Virus record (IMG/VR): IMGVR_UViG_3300031753_000006
Location: 1-62,024 of that record
DNA length: 62,024 nucleotides
Source of the DNA: a virus
Strand: one strand, 5' to 3'
A model generated the notes under the pieces. That model saw only the letters and a list, made by a program, of their open reading frames with translations, did not search any database and had not been told where the DNA came from. The number at the start of each line of letters is the position of its first letter. Position 1 is the first letter of the stretch. A program made the translations under genes and the position numbers. Shown in pieces: positions 48,923-57,204 of the stretch.

Positions 48923-49640
48923 TGATCCACTCCAAAACCTTCCTCGCGCCGGTCTTACCGATCCCCGGCAGCGTCTCCCACTCATGTGATCCTAACTCAA
49001 CGATACGCCGCGGGCAAGAGAAATATGACGATAGATCGAACGTTTTCTTGTCGCCCATTCCAGGCAGTTGGTAGAGCCACCTCTGAACTGGCGTGGCCTC
49101 GGACTGGAATATGCCCTTACCCTCGCGCGGCGGGATCGGAGCCGGCGCATAGATCACTCGTTTGTCCAGATGTTCGGACCACGGGTGCTGCCATTGGTCG
49201 TGCCAATCGACGAGGGTGGCGACCGTCTCGTCAATACCAAAAGTACGCCAAGTAAACACGTTGCCAAGAAATCTAAGCCGATTAAGAAAATGAGAAACTT
49301 CAGCATAGCGGAATTGTCCTTTCGGTTGGTGCCATGGAAAGCCGATCTCGAGCATGCCGCCCTCAGCACGGCGCCAAGGACCCTCGACTATGAGATAGTA
49401 ATAGTCATAGCAATCGAGCGCTCGACCTACTTGCCCGCCGGCCAATCTATGGGATCGAACCGAGTCCAGAAGGTCCGAGATGGTCTTCCTCTCTACGCCT
49501 ACTAGCACCCGACCCGATGGTCCCCAGCCGTCCCATTGAAAATCTGTTGCGACGTTTGGAACGGATTCGGCGTCACAGCCAAGTTGGCGGATTCCAGTAA
49601 GGAGTTCGCGAGAGCCGACTGCGGAATCAACGAGGATCAC
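48909..49640 (-). CDS. ERCC4-type structure-specific nuclease with HhH domain
   Basis: A 243-residue XPF/MUS81-family nuclease. The metal site is built by VDSAVGSREL (D5) and GVERKTISDLL (E50-R51-K52 and D56). The C-terminal 60 residues hold two helix-hairpin-helix motifs (LYQLPGMGDKKTF and WETLPGIGKTGARKVLEWI). Such enzymes cut branched or flapped DNA. With endonuclease VII it gives the phage two junction nucleases. Confidence 0.8.
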   Translation of the reverse strand: MILVDSAVGSRELLTGIRQLGCDAESVPNVATDFQWDGWGPSGRVLVGVERKTISDLLDSVRSHRLAGGQVGRALDCYDYYYLIVEGPWRRAEGGMLEIGFPWHQPKGQFRYAEVSHFLNRLRFLGNVFTWRTFGIDETVATLVDWHDQWQHPWSEHLDKRVIYAPAPIPPREGKGIFQSEATPVQRWLYQLPGMGDKKTFDLSSYFSCPRRIVELGSHEWETLPGIGKTGARKVLEWINGKP

Positions 49641-49876
49641 AGCAGTTCCGTCTCCAACGCATCGATCAAACTGTTCAACGCCAGTCGCACCAACATAACG
49701 TCCACATGCATACCCGCGCCTCGGAAGTCCCGATACGGCAACATCCGGCGGTAGTCACTCATCGCCTTGAGGTTGCGCCGATTGTACAGGTGCCGCACAA
49801 AGGCGATCTCATCCTCGGTCGTCCAATCGGACGATTCGTCGGGCGTGATGATGAACGTGTTTTCGGTGTCTGGCAT
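49637..49876 (-). CDS. Hypothetical protein, 79 aa
   Basis: An acidic start (MPDTENTFIITPDESSDWTT) then helices (EIAFVRHLYNRRNLKAMSDY). ATGA coupled to the nuclease gene. No family recognised. Confidence 0.55.
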   Translation of the reverse strand: MPDTENTFIITPDESSDWTTEDEIAFVRHLYNRRNLKAMSDYRRMLPYRDFRGAGMHVDVMLVRLALNSLIDALETELL

Positions 49877-49886
49877 GGGGCCTCAG

Positions 49887-50108
49887 TTACGCGTTCGGCA
49901 GTCGGCTGTGGTTCTCGGCAATCCGCAGCAGTTCGTTGTCGACCTCTTCATCCAACATCATGTTGCGCAACTGCTCGATGTTACTGATGTCGCCAACATT
50001 GCGCAATTCGAGGGTGGCCAGTTCGCGCGCTTCGGCTTCTGTGTTCGCGTCGACTTCGGTGTTCAGTTCGATCTCGGCGCGGAGGATGACGTTAAAGCGA
50101 TGTGACAT
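49887..50108 (-). CDS. Hypothetical protein, 73 aa
   Basis: Alpha/beta chain MSHRFNVILRAEIELNTEVD, with a run of A/E-rich helix (ANTEAEARELATLELRNVGD). May be a small ferredoxin-like fold. Function unknown; between nuclease and ATPase genes. Confidence 0.55.
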   Translation of the reverse strand: MSHRFNVILRAEIELNTEVDANTEAEARELATLELRNVGDISNIEQLRNMMLDEEVDNELLRIAENHSRLPNA

Positions 50109-50116
50109 GAGTTCCT

Positions 50117-50905
50117 CTATTCTCCCGGTCTGAGCACTGCCATCAAGTTCTCAAGGGTGATCGCTTGACCTTCCAGCACTCCGTTCACCCCAGCTTGTCC
50201 TACGTTATCTTGGGACTCTACCACGTCGAGAGAGAACTTGTCCCAGTAATAATCGGCTTCTTTGTGGGCGTCGAACACGCAACGAACGATCGATGTGGTA
50301 CAGTAACCGAGATGCGGCGGACCATCCCACACCGTCCTTCCAGTTCTGTTGTCGTTGCGGTATTCGTCCTTTGCCTTCATGGTGACCAACACCAGCTTGT
50401 GGTTTAGGGAATCAATTAGATCAGTCCAATCTTGTTTCGGCGGCCCCCACACGCGGCTCTTGCCAACTTCCTGCTTGCGGCCAAAGTGCGAGTACCCAAT
50501 CCAATCCCATATCTGCGTGCCGGAATCCATGACGATCGGCTCGACTTCTTGACGGCCAGCTAGCGCAACCACTGAGTCGAACAGACGTTTGGTCACATCC
50601 TCGTACACTTTCTTGACCTCGTCAAAGTTCGTGTTCGTGGCGAGCTGCAACGCTTGCTTTTGCGTCACGAAGTCCGTATCGTTCATGTACGGGATTTGCA
50701 GACCGACTTCTTCATGGTAATCACGCACGGTCTTGCGGGTCTTGCGGTCGCACACGATCCATCCAGGGATCTTGCTGCGGGCGTCGGCCCATTCAGTTGC
50801 GGTGGCACAAAGGCGGGTCTTGCCGCTGCCCTCGCCGCCGAAGATACCGAAGCAACCATGATCTGGACGATCAATCGAACGTGTGAAACCTGGGATGTTG
50901 CTCAC
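50117..50905 (-). CDS. RecA-like ATPase, Sak4/AAA_24 type
   Basis: A 262-residue ATPase: Walker A GGEGSGKT (23-30), Walker B-like VEPIVMDSGT near 121-130 and LVLVTMKAKDEYRNDNR as sensor region. These proteins are single-strand annealing or recombination ATPases of phages, acting with an SSB-like partner; here the candidate partner is 51668-52603. Next to a PD-(D/E)XK nuclease, which completes a recombination module. Confidence 0.7.
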   Translation of the reverse strand: MSNIPGFTRSIDRPDHGCFGIFGGEGSGKTRLCATATEWADARSKIPGWIVCDRKTRKTVRDYHEEVGLQIPYMNDTDFVTQKQALQLATNTNFDEVKKVYEDVTKRLFDSVVALAGRQEVEPIVMDSGTQIWDWIGYSHFGRKQEVGKSRVWGPPKQDWTDLIDSLNHKLVLVTMKAKDEYRNDNRTGRTVWDGPPHLGYCTTSIVRCVFDAHKEADYYWDKFSLDVVESQDNVGQAGVNGVLEGQAITLENLMAVLRPGE

Positions 50906-51540
50906 TCTGGCTTAACTCCTTTCGATGCGGCGAGTACATTAGCCCACCACCCTTCGCACTCTAATTCGCTGAATTCCACGACCGATACCTGCCCGATCGG
51001 CTTAAACGGGCGTGTGTAATCCCCCAGCCCGAAGCATATATCGTATTGCACTTGCCGGATTGGTTGCAAGAACTTTTTCGCGCTCATCGCACAGTAACTA
51101 AGTCCCTGCTTGAGGTACATCCACAAGTATGCGATCGACTGGGCTTTCTTGGTTGAGTACTTGCATTCCCACCATTTCGTGAAATCTTCCGTTAGGTCGT
51201 CGAATAGCAGTCCGTCTGGCGTGCCGTATATGTTGTCACGCTCCAGCTCACATGGCTGCCAGATCAATCGGTCGTGCCCGTAGTGGGTCGCACGGAATTC
51301 CTCCCAACTCACGCCCAGCGCGGGCAGCAGCGGGTACTCTTTCTCAGTGAACCGGTCGAACGGAAAGTCCACGTCTTCTGGGTCGGACAACTTGCCGGCT
51401 GCTATGCCTAACGCACGATTGACCGCACCGACGTGGACTCCGTGGGAACGAGGAACGGACGGAGCTGGACCGCGGTACGTTCGGCCGGTTGACATCATGG
51501 CCGGATCCAAGACCATCCGTTCCTCTGAGATAATTTTCAT
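50902..51540 (-). CDS. PD-(D/E)XK exonuclease, RecB/Cas4-like
   Basis: A 212-residue nuclease with GTPDGLLFDD (D109) and WWECKYSTK (E125, K127), the D-(x)n-E-x-K site, and a helical N-terminal part containing SHGVHVGAVNRAL. Typically a 5'-3' exonuclease that loads recombination proteins. ATGA coupled to the Sak4-like gene. Confidence 0.7.
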   Translation of the reverse strand: MKIISEERMVLDPAMMSTGRTYRGPAPSVPRSHGVHVGAVNRALGIAAGKLSDPEDVDFPFDRFTEKEYPLLPALGVSWEEFRATHYGHDRLIWQPCELERDNIYGTPDGLLFDDLTEDFTKWWECKYSTKKAQSIAYLWMYLKQGLSYCAMSAKKFLQPIRQVQYDICFGLGDYTRPFKPIGQVSVVEFSELECEGWWANVLAASKGVKPE

Positions 51541-51653
51541 TTGTAACTTTGGGGACGGGAATATACGTATTCCCGGTCAGCGGTTTCCACTGCTCCGCTC
51601 TTGGCCTCGGCCGACTTAACGACCTTGCGGGCGAGTAGCTGACAATGAGCCAT
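51537..51653 (-). CDS. Micro protein in the recombination operon, 38 aa
   Basis: ATG at 51653 with GGGGAA upstream, and the TGA stop overlaps the nuclease ATG (ATGA). Sequence MAHCQLLARKVVKSAEAKSG ... EYVYSRPQSYK. Its exact fit between two genes supports it. Function unknown. Confidence 0.5.
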   Translation of the reverse strand: MAHCQLLARKVVKSAEAKSGAVETADREYVYSRPQSYK

Positions 51654-51667
51654 TTCCCCAAACCCAA

Positions 51668-52603
51668 TCACGCAGGAACCGTGAACTTCGTCGGCTTGCC
51701 GTCGTTATCATACTCGGCAGTGACGCCGATCTCGGCAAACTTTTCGGCCACAAACTCCGGGTTCTTCACGAGGGATTGGACCGCGGCGAGTTGAGAGGGC
51801 GGAAGTTTCGGATTGTGCTTCGTGTATTCGTTCGTCACGAAACCAAAGAGGGCCTGCATGGATTTGATCTCCGACCCCTTCTTACGTTCAGCGACGAGCT
51901 TGAGGACTTTGGTCGTGAGGTCTTCGGGCGATTCAACCGATGCGGCGCCCGTAGAGGTCGACTGTGTAGCTGCCGTCGACGTTGAAGAAGTAGTGCTTGA
52001 GTTGCCGCTCAGGTAGTTTGGGTTGTTCCACTTGGTCGCGACCTTGTACGTGATGTCAATCGTCTTGGTCGAATCGTCCTTGTCCTTCACCGGCTTCGTG
52101 TTCAGCCGCATGCCGAACTTGTCATTGCAGTCCTTCGGCGAGTAGGACGCCAGTTCGAACTCCAAGCCAGCGAAGTCAGGCGCATAGGCGTTGTTGAGCG
52201 TGGCCTTGGGGAAGCCCTGTTTGGCCAACGACTCGAGGAACACCATCGCGGCCGTGGATTTGTTGAACGGCTCGCTATCTAGCATGTGGACCGTATTGCC
52301 CTCAGCATCCGGCTCATCAGACTGGGGCACGGGATCTAAATCGGTCTCGTTCTTTGCAACGGCCGGACGATAGTGCTTAAGGGATTCTTGGCCAAATGAC
52401 AGCCGCATGTCCTGTTGTTCGGCTTCGCGCACCGGCTGCCAGTTGGCGTCGAGCGTGATCAAGTCGAGGACGAGATAAAGTTGGTTCGGACGGAAATCCG
52501 TCTTGATGTTCTGTGTTTTGGCGGACTTGACACGGTACTTGCCGGCCTCTACTCCACCACCACCCTGCTTTGCCAGATCCGGGTTGAAAGATGCTTTTGG
52601 CAT
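51668..52603 (-). CDS. Putative ssDNA-binding / recombination accessory protein
   Basis: A 311-residue protein: N-terminal OB-like beta region (about 15-190; EAGKYRVKSAKTQNIKTDF, LYLVLDLITLD), a Ser/Thr linker at 200-220 (GNSSTTSSTSTAATQSTST) and a C-terminal helical domain (LTTKVLKLVAERKKG). Position at the head of a Sak4-nuclease operon and the OB-plus-linker layout suggest an SSB-like function, but no signature confirms it. First gene after a strong promoter. Confidence 0.45.
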   Translation of the reverse strand: MPKASFNPDLAKQGGGGVEAGKYRVKSAKTQNIKTDFRPNQLYLVLDLITLDANWQPVREAEQQDMRLSFGQESLKHYRPAVAKNETDLDPVPQSDEPDAEGNTVHMLDSEPFNKSTAAMVFLESLAKQGFPKATLNNAYAPDFAGLEFELASYSPKDCNDKFGMRLNTKPVKDKDDSTKTIDITYKVATKWNNPNYLSGNSSTTSSTSTAATQSTSTGAASVESPEDLTTKVLKLVAERKKGSEIKSMQALFGFVTNEYTKHNPKLPPSQLAAVQSLVKNPEFVAEKFAEIGVTAEYDNDGKPTKFTVPA

Positions 52604-52665
52604 AATTGTTGTTTGTCTCCAAATGGCGGTTTGGCCGCCGGTTACGCTGTTATGTTGATGTTGTT

Positions 52666-52694
52666 ATGTTACGATGCGGTCACCGAGTTGTCAA
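52666..52694 (-). promoter_or_regulatory. Sigma70 promoter of the recombination operon
   Basis: On the minus strand TTGACA (52689-52694), a 17-base spacer and TAACAT (52666-52671). The leader of about 55 nt before the ATG at 52603 carries a small hairpin GGCGG-CCAAA-CCGCC and AACATAACA repeats. The -35 lies in the end of the upstream gene. Unlike the leaderless boxes, this one has a normal leader. Confidence 0.7.
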
Positions 52695-52912
52695 GAGTTT
52701 TCTTCACCGTGGCCGCGATCGGTTTGCATGGCGTGCATCTGTGATGGGTTCAGGTTCTCGCCGCGCTGTTTGGCAGGAGAGCCGTAGGAATCAAGGAAGC
52801 CATTACGAATTTTTTCGGCCAAAGCGTTCGCCTCGTAAAAGCTGTATTCATCAAGACGATCGGCGATCTGATCACGCACACTCTGCACGATTTCTTCAAT
52901 GGATGCTGTCAC
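52691..52912 (-). CDS. Hypothetical helical protein, 73 aa
   Basis: Charged helices MTASIEEIVQSVRDQIADRL and YSFYEANALAEKIRNGF followed by a polar tail. ATGA coupled to the upstream gene. Function unknown. Confidence 0.55.
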   Translation of the reverse strand: MTASIEEIVQSVRDQIADRLDEYSFYEANALAEKIRNGFLDSYGSPAKQRGENLNPSQMHAMQTDRGHGEENS

Positions 52913-53262
52913 TGCCCCTCCTTCGGTTTGGCGGCGCGGCTCTTACGTACCAATTCCAGCCTCTTCCTTCGCGCAATAATGTTCTGTTCGTTAATAAATC
53001 CCGATTCGGAAACACACGAAACCCATTCCCGATCCGCCTGTTCGTATCCGTGCAGGTAGGCGCGATCTTCCATCACCGCTGCCCGCTCCATGCCTTCCCG
53101 GATGCCACGCTGGTAGGCTGCTTCGGCGGATTCGGGTCGCGGTTTACTTGGAACAAAGCCGTGGCATTCGCAGGACCGGCAATGTGCGTCTCCGTGCTTG
53201 CCAGCCATGTGCCCACACCGGGCACACACTAGCCGCTCTGCCTCCTGCCGCTGGTCAGTCAT
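52909..53262 (-). CDS. Zinc-finger protein, 117 aa
   Basis: ATG at 53262 (MTDQRQEAERLVCARCGHMA). CARCG ... CRSCECHGF forms one zinc site in the first 40 residues; the rest is charged helix (RGIREGMERAAVMEDRAYLH). Likely a nucleic-acid or protein adaptor. Overlaps the next gene by eight bases. Confidence 0.6.
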   Translation of the reverse strand: MTDQRQEAERLVCARCGHMAGKHGDAHCRSCECHGFVPSKPRPESAEAAYQRGIREGMERAAVMEDRAYLHGYEQADREWVSCVSESGFINEQNIIARRKRLELVRKSRAAKPKEGQ

Positions 53263-53749
53263 CGGTGGCTCCTGAGCATTGACAGTAAGTACCGCGCACC
53301 GATGCCATTTCGTCTGGCAGAAGCGCTGTGCACGTCTTTTCATGCTGTGGATGTCCACATACCGAACAAGTACCCCCGACCTCCTTCTGGTTGAGAGCGG
53401 CACGGACCATAGCCAGTGCTTCTTGCCTGCCTGTGCTGATAAGTCGCAATTCCGGTGGCCCATCCATCCGAACTCCGGCGCAAACGATTAGTGCGTCGAT
53501 AGCCTTCAGTGCCTGCTCCATTCGCTTCACGCGCCAGAATATCTGATCCCGCTCGTTTTGTAGACGATCCACGGTGTCAAGTGCGAGTTGATGGGCCTGA
53601 AACTGCTGCTCCCCGCGTTCAAGCCTTCGGCGGATCTCGGCCAGTTCATCTTCTAAACTCTTCCAGTATCGTTTCCCGGCAGAATCATCCACTTGAGTGA
53701 GGAGTTGATCTATCGTTAGCTTCTCCAACAGGTTCTCTGCTCGTGTCAT
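53255..53749 (-). CDS. Coiled-coil protein with C-terminal zinc site, 164 aa
   Basis: ATG at 53749 with GGAG upstream (MTRAENLLEKLTIDQLLTQV). A long coiled coil (residues 25-95) is followed by CSVCGHPQHEKTC ... CQCS. ATGA coupled to the helicase gene. Function unknown, probably a helicase or replication partner. Confidence 0.6.
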   Translation of the reverse strand: MTRAENLLEKLTIDQLLTQVDDSAGKRYWKSLEDELAEIRRRLERGEQQFQAHQLALDTVDRLQNERDQIFWRVKRMEQALKAIDALIVCAGVRMDGPPELRLISTGRQEALAMVRAALNQKEVGGTCSVCGHPQHEKTCTALLPDEMASVRGTYCQCSGATDD

Positions 53750-55323
53750 AATTTCTCCAATGGCCGCGGCAATTGTTCTTCCCTTCGCACTTTGAACCAT
53801 TTCGGGACATGGTCGCCCGCAGCCCGCAGCAACCACTTCACGTTATCATCGACGATCAAGGTAGTCCCACGATCATCCGGGTAACGGTTGATTCGACCGG
53901 ACGACTGCACGAGTTCTTGGCCGGCCATGTACCACGGGTAGTCGAAATCTTGATCGGTCCGCGCGGCGATCAGTTTATCGGTGGGTGGGAGGAATGGCAT
54001 CTTGCTCAGGACTTGCCATTCGGCCGTGCGTCCGGCGAAGTTCCATCCAGTGCTAAACGATGGAGATACCAACACAGATCCGCAATCGCCTTGTTTGAAA
54101 GTCTCGAAAGCCTGCGTTGCTGTAGCGGTTTCAGGGTCAGCCGCTCCATTAAGAACGATTCGATAGCGGCTCCCAAGTTGCTCACCGATTTGTTTAGCTC
54201 TTGCATACGAAACTGTATGAGTGAGTCCGTTACGGTCACTGCCCCACTTGAAGATTTCATCGTGCCTTTCGATCCACTTTTGCCTGTCTTCATTCCCCCA
54301 CCTTTCGTCATGTTTCACCTTACAAGTTGGCACCCAGATCACCGGACCGTTCACCGCTGGGAATTGCCGGCTCCACTCCTTAAACTCATAATCATCGCGT
54401 TTGATCCCTAGCAGTTGCATCGTCTTCGGACGTAGCGTGGCTGACATCAGGATCACGCGCTGGATACCTTGGAACAACCGTTCCTTGTATCGACCGGGCC
54501 AGACGCATTGGAATCGCCACAGCCGCCCTTCGTCGCTGCCGTCCACGCGAGTGCAGATCCAGTTGTTGTCATGCTTGCTGAATTGCGAGAGCTTGTATGC
54601 GGCGTCATAGATCTCTTCGGCGCGGCGCAGGCGCCCGAAGTCCTTACCGGTAAATCGACCGGACGATTTGGACTCGAGTTGGACGAGCGCGAGATGGTCA
54701 TAGGCTGATTGCAGGATCCGTGGGGCTAGTCCGCTCCACTCCTCGATGTCCTCTCCTGGTCTTTGGCTCGCGTGGAACCCAAGACCGGCTTCTCTTGATT
54801 GTCGTTCGGTAAATCGGAAGTCCAGGGAGTTGGAAAGCCAACCATCGGCGAGTCCGGCTTCATCGCAAACCAACGTGTCGGGTTTACGTATTCCCTCGCC
54901 ACGGCTGTTAGCCGCCAACCAATAAGCGTAATTAGTGACGACGATGTTTGCGGCGTCTTGGGATCTAAAGTCGCAAAGATACGGGCAGCCAAGTTTGTCA
55001 GCACATTGCATTCTTCTTCCGTCATCGCAATTTCCACCTTCCCAACAGGCATAATTTCGGCGACCCCGGATGTGTGCAATTCTGTTTCCAATAAATGTGT
55101 CACGGTACTGATCCTCCAATCCGTGCGTGGCCGTTAGGATGACCGTTCGGCCGCCGAACAACTTCGCCAACCCATATGCAATCGCGCTCTTGCCACCGCC
55201 CGGTGGAATGCCCATTGCGATGAACCGCTTCTCGGACGTTAAAGCGAATTCATAGGCTTCGTGCTGACAATCGCGGAACTGATCGAACGAGTCAGGGAAG
55301 CCTAGGTCGTGAGGAGATAGCAT
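53746..55323 (-). CDS. XPD/DinG-like superfamily 2 helicase
   Basis: A 525-residue helicase: Walker A GIPPGGGKSA (K45), Walker B LVCDEAGL (152-158; DEAG in place of DEAH), MSATL near 292, FSTGWNF and QSSGRINR (motif VI) near 480-487. Between motifs I and II are five cysteines (C93, C99, C107, C113, C117) that could hold an iron-sulfur cluster as in XPD/DinG. A 5'-3' DNA helicase is expected. Start ATG at 55323 overlaps the stop of a 24-aa frame (TGATG). Confidence 0.75.
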   Translation of the reverse strand: MLSPHDLGFPDSFDQFRDCQHEAYEFALTSEKRFIAMGIPPGGGKSAIAYGLAKLFGGRTVILTATHGLEDQYRDTFIGNRIAHIRGRRNYACWEGGNCDDGRRMQCADKLGCPYLCDFRSQDAANIVVTNYAYWLAANSRGEGIRKPDTLVCDEAGLADGWLSNSLDFRFTERQSREAGLGFHASQRPGEDIEEWSGLAPRILQSAYDHLALVQLESKSSGRFTGKDFGRLRRAEEIYDAAYKLSQFSKHDNNWICTRVDGSDEGRLWRFQCVWPGRYKERLFQGIQRVILMSATLRPKTMQLLGIKRDDYEFKEWSRQFPAVNGPVIWVPTCKVKHDERWGNEDRQKWIERHDEIFKWGSDRNGLTHTVSYARAKQIGEQLGSRYRIVLNGAADPETATATQAFETFKQGDCGSVLVSPSFSTGWNFAGRTAEWQVLSKMPFLPPTDKLIAARTDQDFDYPWYMAGQELVQSSGRINRYPDDRGTTLIVDDNVKWLLRAAGDHVPKWFKVRREEQLPRPLEKL

Positions 55324-55397
55324 CAATCACAACCACATAATCCACGCGCGAGAATTGAATCGAACTTGGCAATCACTTCTTTGTTGAGCAGTTCCAT
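55323..55397 (-). CDS. 24-aa leader peptide coupled to the helicase
   Basis: MELLNKEVIAKFDSILARGL then CGCD. It has AGGAGG four nt before its ATG and its stop overlaps the helicase ATG as TGATG. Because the helicase lacks its own ribosome binding site, this frame probably delivers ribosomes to it. Too short to assign a function beyond that. Confidence 0.5.
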   Translation of the reverse strand: MELLNKEVIAKFDSILARGLCGCD

Positions 55398-55405
55398 TGT
55401 GCCTC

Positions 55406-55720
55406 CTAAGCCTTGTCGACAACTTCTTTTGGCACTGTGAACGTACCAATGTCTTTTTTGTCGAACGAAAATGTGACTTCGTAACTAGACCCGAAATTGC
55501 AAGTATCGCAACCACCACTATGGTATTGAGACTGCCGGAATTTGTCGGTGCCGAATACCTTTGCCAGCTTGAGCAGAATATCGAGAGTCAGCGGCACGTA
55601 TTCATACATTGCTTTAACCGTAACGTCGAACGCATCCTCACGATCTTGAACCTCAGCATCGAATTCAGAGATGTATTCCTCGCAGCCTTCCCAACACGCA
55701 ACAACTTCTTCTTTGGTCAT
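55406..55720 (-). CDS. Hypothetical protein, 104 aa
   Basis: ATG at 55720 (MTKEEVVACWEGCEEYISEF) is chosen because a full promoter ends 10 nt upstream; longer frames start inside the promoter. Acidic helices in the first half and a CDTCNFG motif near 77-83 with a beta end (YEVTFSFDKKDIGTFTVPKE). First gene of the whole minus-strand replication block. Unknown function. Confidence 0.6.
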   Translation of the reverse strand: MTKEEVVACWEGCEEYISEFDAEVQDREDAFDVTVKAMYEYVPLTLDILLKLAKVFGTDKFRQSQYHSGGCDTCNFGSSYEVTFSFDKKDIGTFTVPKEVVDKA

Positions 55721-55730
55721 AGTGCCTTCA

Positions 55731-55759
55731 ATCATAACCCCCGCCATCATTGCCGTCAA
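55731..55759 (-). promoter_or_regulatory. Sigma70 promoter of the replication operon
   Basis: On the minus strand TTGACG (55754-55759), a 17-base spacer and TATGAT (55731-55736), then 10 nt to the ATG at 55720. Both hexamers are near consensus. The -35 overlaps the -35 of the divergent plus-strand promoter by two bases. Confidence 0.75.
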
Positions 55760-55779
55760 CACTTATTTCATGCTACTTT
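55750..55779 (+). promoter_or_regulatory. Divergent promoter of the VapE-like gene
   Basis: TTGCCG (55750-55755), an 18-base spacer and TACTTT (55774-55779), 12 nt before GTG at 55792. Weaker than its divergent partner, with overlapping -35 regions, so the two probably compete for polymerase. Confidence 0.5.
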
Positions 55780-55791
55780 GGTCCTATTCTC

Positions 55792-57030
55792 GTGTCCAGT
55801 CCCACAAACGCAACATCCACTGCCACAACCACGCGCAACCCGAATTACCTCCTGACCGCCCAGAACCAGAAACGTCCGATACACTCGAACGTCCTCGTCT
55901 GCTTGCGCACGCACGATGTATGGGCCGGCCGGCTTGCGTTCAACCAATTGACCAAACGCACGATCGTACACGGCAGCCCGTGGGACCCCACCACGCGGGC
56001 ATGGCGCGAGCATGACGACATAATGCTGACGGACTGGCTTGCGCGATATGAGGGCTTGTACATCCACGCACCGTCGATGATCTCGCAGTCGGTCGAAACA
56101 GTCGCACATGAGAATGGCTATAACCCCGTGGTACAGTACTTGAACTCGTTGAACTGGGATGGCGAGCCGCGGTTGGATGAATGGCTGCAAAACTACCTCG
56201 GATGTATACCGAATGACGCACAGTCCGATCGATACTTGGCCGCGGTAGGCCGCTGTACGTTCATTGGCGCGGTCGCTCGAGCGTATAAACCAGGATGTAA
56301 GGTGGACACCTGTCTGATCCTCGAGGGTGGCCAAGGCAAATTCAAGTCCACGGCCGTGCATACGTTGGCCGGCGACTGGTATACGGACGATCTGAGAGAT
56401 ATCAGCAGCAAGGACGCCGCCCTGCAAGCGCAGACTTGGATCGTGGAATTGAGCGAACTGGACAGTCTCACCCGTGCTGAGGCATCACACATCAAGGCGT
56501 TCATCAGTCGTCAGGTCGATCGATTCCGGCCGCCGTACGGCAAACGCATCGAGGAATTCCCGCGGCCTGGGATCTTCGTTGGGACGGTCAACCCCTCGGA
56601 GTACTTGAAGGATGACACGGGCGCGCGCCGCTTTTGGCCCGTTGAGACCGGACACATCCATATCCCTTGGCTGGCTGAGGATCGTGATCAGCTCTGGGCT
56701 GAGGCTACAACGCGCTACATGGCCGGCGAGGCGTGGTGGTTCGACTCCACGGCACGGGCTGAACTGGCGGCCCCTATGGAGGCTAGCAAGCGCGTTGCGG
56801 ACCCATGGGAGGATGACGTCATGAACTTCGTTCGAGCGCACGTTATGAACGGCGCCCGGTACGTCACTCTCAGGGATATCCAGGTGGTAGCGCTGGACAT
56901 TAAGAACTCGGCGCGCGACCAACGGACGGACAACCGAGTGGCCTCAATCCTGAGAGTGCATGGGTGGAAGCGCGGCCAGTTCAGGTCTGGCGTGGGTCGG
57001 GTGTGGGGCTACTCGCCCGCAACCGAGTAA
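55792..57030 (+). CDS. Virulence-associated E (VapE)-type primase/helicase ATPase
   Basis: A 412-residue protein from GTG at 55792. Pattern VQYLNSLNWDGEPRLDEWLQ, Walker A LEGGQGKFKST (K183), IVELSELDSLTRAEASHIKA (219-238), RQVDRFRPPYG and DDTGARRFWPV are signatures of the VapE superfamily (SF3-like AAA+). Such proteins load at phage or satellite origins and unwind DNA. It is the only plus-strand gene in the replication half and lies next to the repeat-rich AT-rich segment. No separate primase domain is obvious. Confidence 0.75.
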   Translation: MSSPTNATSTATTTRNPNYLLTAQNQKRPIHSNVLVCLRTHDVWAGRLAFNQLTKRTIVHGSPWDPTTRAWREHDDIMLTDWLARYEGLYIHAPSMISQSVETVAHENGYNPVVQYLNSLNWDGEPRLDEWLQNYLGCIPNDAQSDRYLAAVGRCTFIGAVARAYKPGCKVDTCLILEGGQGKFKSTAVHTLAGDWYTDDLRDISSKDAALQAQTWIVELSELDSLTRAEASHIKAFISRQVDRFRPPYGKRIEEFPRPGIFVGTVNPSEYLKDDTGARRFWPVETGHIHIPWLAEDRDQLWAEATTRYMAGEAWWFDSTARAELAAPMEASKRVADPWEDDVMNFVRAHVMNGARYVTLRDIQVVALDIKNSARDQRTDNRVASILRVHGWKRGQFRSGVGRVWGYSPATE

Positions 57031-57194
57031 GCATCGTATACCCCAAACTCATCCGAGAACACAAACTGCTTGATCATCGTATCGTCGGGCGTATGCCCTT
57101 CGTTAACCTCGTACCTCTTGATAGCCTCCTCACGTGATACATCGAGGTACGCGCGTTTCACTCCCAACCACCCGATCACTGTTAACTTGTGCAT
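57009..57194 (-). CDS. Hypothetical protein, 61 aa
   Basis: AAGGAGG 7 nt before ATG (MHKLTVIGWLGVKRAYLDVS). It has a helix-turn-like REEAIKRYEVNEG and an acidic end. Convergent overlap of 22 bases with the VapE gene. Function unknown. Confidence 0.65.
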   Translation of the reverse strand: MHKLTVIGWLGVKRAYLDVSREEAIKRYEVNEGHTPDDTMIKQFVFSDEFGVYDAYSVAGE

Positions 57195-57204
57195 TTCGTC
57201 CTCC

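Noticed and set aside
55812-56427. Minus-strand frame opposite the VapE-type gene
   Set aside because: The plus strand holds clear Walker A and VapE motifs; the antisense frame lacks any signal.
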